NCBI GenBank assembly: GCA_031290405.1
Contig: JAITNO010000030.1
Coordinates: 1 to 7,563 of the forward strand
DNA: 7,563 nt
Origin: Spirochaetaceae bacterium
Lineage (GTDB): Bacteria; Spirochaetota; Spirochaetia; Treponematales; Breznakiellaceae
Reading direction: 5' to 3'
The translations under genes were made by a program, and so were the position numbers. How positions within the stretch are numbered: position 1 is the first letter of the stretch; each line of letters starts with the position of its first letter. Under the pieces are notes generated by a model. The model was not told the DNA's origin, searched no databases, and was given only the letters and a program-made list of their open reading frames with translations. This document shows, piece after piece, positions 4,628-7,563 of the stretch.

Positions 4628-5781
4628 GGATTCACTATGGTAAGGAACGTGAACACGCCGCCCTGTACCTGCTTGATGAAGGCGCTCTTCGTGGCGTCGC
4701 CGTTCTCGTCAAGCGTCGTCTCGCCGGTAACGCCCACAAAGCCCACCGTATTTGCGATCGCGTCGCGGACGAGCTGCGGGTCCGTCGAGCCGGCCCTCTG
4801 GAGCGCGTCAAGCGCGAAGAGGTAGCCGTCGTAGCCCAGCGCCGCATTTGCCGACGGTTCTTTGTTGGCAAACTGGCTGTGGTATACGTCGAGGAATTCC
4901 TTCGCCACCGGCGAATCGGCGACGCTCGAATCGTAGAACGAGGAGAATGTGGCGCCTTCGACGCTCTCTCCGCCGACTTCGGTGAAGATGCCGGTTTCCC
5001 AGGTGTCGCCGCCGATGAACGGCGCCGCAATGCCCAGTTGCCGCGCCTGCTTAATCGCCAGGGCCGATTCGGTAAAGTTGCCGGGGGCAAAGACCACCGC
5101 CGGCGCCAGGCTCTTAATCTGCGTAAGCTGCGCCGAGAAATCCTGGTCGCCGGTGTTGTAGTTGACGGTGGCGAGGATCGACGCGGGATTGCCCGTCAAC
5201 GCCGTGAAGGTGTCGACGAAGTACTTTGCCAGCCCCACCGAATAGTCGTTGGACACCTCCTGCACGATAACCGCCGTCTTCGCGCCAAGCGTGTCGTAGG
5301 CGTATTTCGCCATCACCGTACCCTGGAACGGGTCGATAAAGCAGATGCGGAAATACCAGTCGTTCCCCGCCGTAACAAGCGGATTCGTACAGGTAAGCCC
5401 GATCGCGGGGATGTGAGCGTCCTTGACGATCTCGCCCGCCGCGATTGAATAGCCGGAGCCCCAGGAGCCCAGAATGATCCGGGCGCCCTGATCGATAAGC
5501 CGCTGGACGGCGTTTGCCGCCTCAACCTTGTCGGACTTGTTGTCCGCGATAAGAAGGTCGACCTTGTATTCTTTGCCGTCCACCGTTACCGTCGGGTTGA
5601 GCTTGAAGGCAAGTTGCACGCCCTCCAGCTCCTGCGCTCCGCCGGCGGCGTTTGCGCCGGTAAGCGGCTCGAACACGCCGATCTTAATCGTGCCGTCGTC
5701 TGTGTTCTTTGAACACGCGGCAAAAGCCAAAATAGCCAGGGCGCAAAGCGCGGTGGCTGCCGTCATTGTAATTCTTTTCAT
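4624..5781 (-). CDS. livJ: LivJ/LivK-type periplasmic binding lipoprotein
   Basis: 385 residues. A lipoprotein signal peptide ends in LAFAAC with Cys23 as the lipidation site, so this binding protein is membrane-anchored rather than freely soluble. The rest is a Leu/Ile/Val-binding (Peripla_BP_6) fold: TIKIGVFEPLTGANAAGG (31-48), LLIADNKSDKVEAANAVQRL (76-95), ILGSWGSGYSIAAGEI (103-118) around the ligand pocket, AVIVQEVSNDYSVG (170-183) and GYDGYLFALDAL (317-328). It captures the ligand and delivers it to LivH/LivM. Ribosome binding site AAGGAG (complement of 5788-5793) lies six bases before the ATG. It is first in the operon, behind the promoter at 5821-5849. The exact ligand cannot be told from sequence alone; aromatic residues such as W107, Y111 and W261 near the pocket may bear on it. 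Confidence 0.95.
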   Translation of the reverse strand: MKRITMTAATALCALAILAFAACSKNTDDGTIKIGVFEPLTGANAAGGAQELEGVQLAFKLNPTVTVDGKEYKVDLLIADNKSDKVEAANAVQRLIDQGARIILGSWGSGYSIAAGEIVKDAHIPAIGLTCTNPLVTAGNDWYFRICFIDPFQGTVMAKYAYDTLGAKTAVIVQEVSNDYSVGLAKYFVDTFTALTGNPASILATVNYNTGDQDFSAQLTQIKSLAPAVVFAPGNFTESALAIKQARQLGIAAPFIGGDTWETGIFTEVGGESVEGATFSSFYDSSVADSPVAKEFLDVYHSQFANKEPSANAALGYDGYLFALDALQRAGSTDPQLVRDAIANTVGFVGVTGETTLDENGDATKSAFIKQVQGGVFTFLTIVNP

Positions 5782-5820
5782 AAAACTCTCCTTGCTGAAA
5801 ATTGAAAAACATTGTCTGCA

Positions 5821-5849
5821 ATTATCACGGAAAACGATAAAAATAACAA
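5821..5849 (-). promoter_or_regulatory. Promoter of the livJHM operon
   Basis: Read on the - strand, TTGTTA (complement of 5844-5849) and GATAAT (complement of 5821-5826) are separated by exactly 17 bases. GATAAT matches the -10 consensus at five of six positions and TTGTTA the -35 at four. The upstream leader to the livJ ATG would be about 30 bases, just enough for the ribosome binding site. No operator was recognised. Confidence 0.65.
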
Positions 5850-5856
5850 GACGGAG

Positions 5857-5886
5857 CCGCAGGCGCTTTTTTGCAGCGGCCTGCGG
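5857..5886. repeat. Inverted repeat upstream of the liv promoter
   Basis: CCGCAGGC (5857-5864) is perfectly complementary to GCCTGCGG (5879-5886), with a 14-base loop that contains T6. A competing pairing joins GCCGCAG (5856-5862) to CTGCGGC (5889-5895). It lies seven bases upstream of the liv -35 box, so it could be a protein-binding dyad as easily as an RNA hairpin. Confidence 0.6.
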
Positions 5887-6109
5887 AGCTGCGGCGCCGG
5901 CGAAAGGCTGTGCGTCCGCGCCGCCCTCCTCAGCTTTGGGCCTTTTTTTAGCGGCGTGGGCATTTGGGGCGCCGATACGCCGGCAGTAAGGATCCTCACG
6001 CGGGGGGGGTGAGGGGGGCTCCCCACAGCGCGCGGAAAAAGCTAGAGTGAACGCCGTGGGGAACGCGGGTTCCCCCCATAAAAACTATTTTACCGGAGAG
6101 GACGCCCAC
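5887..6109. other. Structured intergenic region before the TPR-Aat gene
   Basis: No gene is seen between the livJ start (5781) and 6110. This half holds a T7 run (5943-5949), a G8 run (6002-6009), a G6 run (6013-6018) and a chain of possible hairpins: CCTCAC/GTGAGG (5994-5999 with 6009-6014), GGGG/CCCC (6015-6018 with 6021-6024), CCCCAC/GTGGGG (6021-6026 with 6056-6061) and GGGGAAC/GTTCCCC (6058-6064 with 6069-6075). Several share bases and exclude one another. No convincing + strand promoter was found. Confidence 0.6.
6095..6101 (+). promoter_or_regulatory. Ribosome binding site fixing the TPR-Aat start
   Basis: GGAGAGG lies eight bases before ATG 6110. An in-frame GTG at 6047 would add 21 residues but has no ribosome binding site and runs through the GGGGAAC/GTTCCCC hairpin, so 6110 is preferred. 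Confidence 0.8.
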
Positions 6110-7354
6110 ATGGACGATATCTTATTTAAGAAGGGAGTCGTCGCTTACGAAAACGACGAACTGGAGAAGGCTGAACACATTTTTTCCTCGATCATACTCT
6201 TGGAGCCGGAAAACTCGAAAATCTACAATATGCGCGGCGTCGTCTATGCCAACCGAAAACTTTTTGACAAGGCCATGGCCGATTTCACCACAGCCCTGGA
6301 GCTAAATCCCCAGTCCGCACACGCGTTTAACAATCTCGGCGGGATGTATCGCGATAAAAAGCGCTACAAGGAGGCCATTGCCAATTTCAGCAAGGCGATA
6401 GCGATAGACGACCAGCACACAATCGCCATTTACAATCGCGGCATAACGTATAACGACCAGGGGCTTCCCGACGAGGCCCTGGCCGACTTCAACAGGGTGA
6501 TAAAAATAGACCCTCTGAACGTTGGCGCCCGATACCAGCGCGGCAATGCGTATCGAGAAAAAAGGCTTTTTGCCAGAGCGCTGGAAGATTACGGCAGAAT
6601 AATAGAGGCGGATTCCCAGAATGCGGACGCCTTCTATCAGCGCGGCGTCGTTTATTGCGACCAAGGGCGTTTCGACAAGGCGGAGGACGATTTTAACCGG
6701 TGGCTTGCGGCCTCCCATCCCGAAGGAATCGCCGAAAATCTGATAAAAAGATTCAATCGCGACACGACGCGGGAAGGCGCGCTCCATGCGGCAAGCTTAA
6801 TTGCGGCGGGTTTCTATATGGATGTTAAAGGAACTCCGCAGGATGCGGTCGTCATGCCGTATCGAAACATGAAGGAACGGTCGGTTCTTTTCTTTGACAA
6901 ACTTCATGTGGGGAAGACCATAAGCCGCCACATCCGGCAATGGGGGGCGCGCTATGCACTCCGTTTCGACGTGGAGTTCGACGAGATTTTTACCCATTGC
7001 GTCGAGCGGCACGGCGAAGCCCTCTTCACGCCGGCGTTTCGGCATTGCCTTGAAGTCATGCGGGAGGGCGGCGCGGCGCCGCGTCCCGTTTCTTTCGCTC
7101 TTTACAAGGACGACAAGCTTGTCGCCGGCGACATAGGCATTCAAATCGGCAGGGTATACACCAGCTATTCAGGCTATTATGAAAAAGACGAGCCCTCTTC
7201 GGGCATCGTTCAATTGATTCTTATGGCGCGGCATCTTGAAGAGAACGGCTTTGCCTTTGTGGATTTTGGTCCGGGCAATTTTTCCTACAAATCGCGCTTG
7301 GGCGCGGTCGGCATGACCCACCGTGAATATGTGGAGTTGTTTCATTCCACATAA
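6110..7354 (+). CDS. TPR-repeat protein fused to an Aat-like transferase domain
   Basis: 414 residues with no signal peptide, so cytoplasmic. Residues 1-204 are six TPR units with an exact 34-residue period (starting at 1, 35, 69, 103, 137 and 171), each ending in the usual L-x-P/D-x-N type turn; TPRs bind partner proteins. Residues about 205-414 resemble leucyl/phenylalanyl-tRNA-protein transferase (Aat), which moves Leu or Phe from tRNA to N-terminal Arg or Lys of proteins. Shared patterns are GFYM (234-237), LHVGKTISRHI (265-275), FDEIFTHC (290-297), TPAFRHCLEVM (307-317), KLVAGDIGIQIGRVY (336-350) and RLGAVGMTHREYVEL (396-410), matching E. coli Aat LHISRSM, LVGGMYGVAQG and LGACEIPRRDYLNY. 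The WWSPDPR pocket motif is replaced by MPYRNMKERS, and DCQ by DFG (385-387), so substrate or chemistry may differ. It is transcribed divergently from livJHM. The fusion is seen directly; the activity is inferred. Confidence 0.85.
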   Translation: MDDILFKKGVVAYENDELEKAEHIFSSIILLEPENSKIYNMRGVVYANRKLFDKAMADFTTALELNPQSAHAFNNLGGMYRDKKRYKEAIANFSKAIAIDDQHTIAIYNRGITYNDQGLPDEALADFNRVIKIDPLNVGARYQRGNAYREKRLFARALEDYGRIIEADSQNADAFYQRGVVYCDQGRFDKAEDDFNRWLAASHPEGIAENLIKRFNRDTTREGALHAASLIAAGFYMDVKGTPQDAVVMPYRNMKERSVLFFDKLHVGKTISRHIRQWGARYALRFDVEFDEIFTHCVERHGEALFTPAFRHCLEVMREGGAAPRPVSFALYKDDKLVAGDIGIQIGRVYTSYSGYYEKDEPSSGIVQLILMARHLEENGFAFVDFGPGNFSYKSRLGAVGMTHREYVELFHST

Positions 7355-7395
7355 AACTCTGGCGACGGACGCCGCTCCCCCGCCTCCCCCCACAC

Positions 7396-7428
7396 AAAAA
7401 CGCCCCCGGGCTCATCCCCAGGGGCGTT
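7396..7428 (-). terminator. Leftward intrinsic terminator at the right end
   Basis: AACGCCCC (7399-7406) pairs with GGGGCGTT (7421-7428), with an inner GGG/CCC (7408-7410 with 7416-7418). Read on the - strand the hairpin is followed by T5 (complement of 7396-7400), so it would stop transcription entering from the right. On the + strand only TTCACTCT follows, which is weak for the TPR-Aat gene, though the hairpin could act in both directions. Confidence 0.62.
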
Positions 7429-7433
7429 CACTC

Positions 7434-7485
7434 TAAAAGCCAGGATGGGCTGGTTAAAAGCCAGCCCATCGGGGTTATTAACCAG
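7434..7485. repeat. Competing inverted repeats and short direct repeats
   Basis: GATGGGCTGG (7444-7453) is perfectly complementary to CCAGCCCATC (7461-7470) around a seven-base loop. CTGGTTAA (7450-7457) is also complementary to TTAACCAG (7478-7485), and the two pairings exclude each other. TAAAAGCCAG occurs at 7434-7443 and again at 7455-7464. On the - strand the 10-bp hairpin is followed by CTGGCTTTTAG, a weak terminator-like tail just upstream of the stronger terminator at 7396-7428. Confidence 0.8.
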
Positions 7486-7494
7486 GATTGGGGT

Positions 7495-7563
7495 TTATAA
7501 AGCGTCGCCGGCCTCGTTTTCGGCCTCGCGCCCCTCCCCCCGGATACCGGTGTTCATTCGTGT
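7495..7563 (-). CDS. Possible C-terminal end of a leftward gene
   Basis: Read on the - strand from the right edge, one frame stays open for 22 codons and stops at TAA (complement of 7495-7497), giving an acidic tail TRMNTGIRGEGREAENEAGD then AL. The support is positional: two hairpins, the second with a T-run, follow in the leftward direction, as expected after a gene. A second frame is also open for 27 codons, ending at the stop at 7480-7482, so the choice is uncertain. No family can be named. Confidence 0.3.
   Translation of the reverse strand, partial: TRMNTGIRGEGREAENEAGDAL

Noticed and set aside
5778..6026. Small open frames on both strands in the livJ-TPR gap
   Set aside because: No ribosome binding sites; they overlap the liv promoter and hairpins, and their composition is that of GC-rich non-coding sequence.
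6047..6109. GTG 6047 as the start of the TPR-Aat protein
   Set aside because: No ribosome binding site, translation through a stable hairpin, and a well-placed GGAGAGG before ATG 6110.

Overview
The window reads as moderately GC-rich DNA from a diderm bacterium, most likely a spirochaete of the Treponema type. This rests on the style of the hypothetical protein at 681-1385, on a loose spirochaete-like lipobox at 1551-1976, and on the abundance of simple, tandem and hairpin repeats between genes. The assignment is an inference, not a proof.

Layout. The left end (1-660) is repetitive: ten TACGG pentamers at the edge, then a 21-bp tandem array (251-628) that keeps perfect register. One frame is open from the window edge through both repeats to a stop at 656-658, so a translated repeat protein is possible but unproven. 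Next, on the + strand, are a hypothetical two-part protein (681-1385), a 165-bp intergenic stretch with hairpins and a 26-bp direct repeat, and a small AT-rich lipoprotein gene (1551-1976) ending in a strong terminator. A compact BrnT/BrnA-like toxin-antitoxin pair (2091-2585) follows and ends in a near copy of the same terminator. On the - strand, livJ-livH-livM (5781 to 2675) encode the binding protein and both permeases of a branched-chain amino-acid type ABC importer under a good sigma-70-like promoter. No ATPase gene (livG/livF) follows. After a structured 328-bp gap with a G8 tract, a + strand gene (6110-7354) encodes six TPR repeats fused to a domain resembling leucyl/phenylalanyl-tRNA-protein transferase (Aat). 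The right edge holds hairpins and a leftward terminator, probably serving a gene that enters from the right.

How they work together. LivJ captures a small polar ligand in the periplasm and hands it to the LivH/LivM channel, which must borrow ATPases encoded elsewhere. The toxin-antitoxin pair is a self-contained cassette. The TPR-Aat fusion is the most unusual gene: it suggests an aminoacyl-tRNA-dependent transferase, or a derivative with altered chemistry, guided to partners by a TPR scaffold. The other genes show no obvious functional link to one another.
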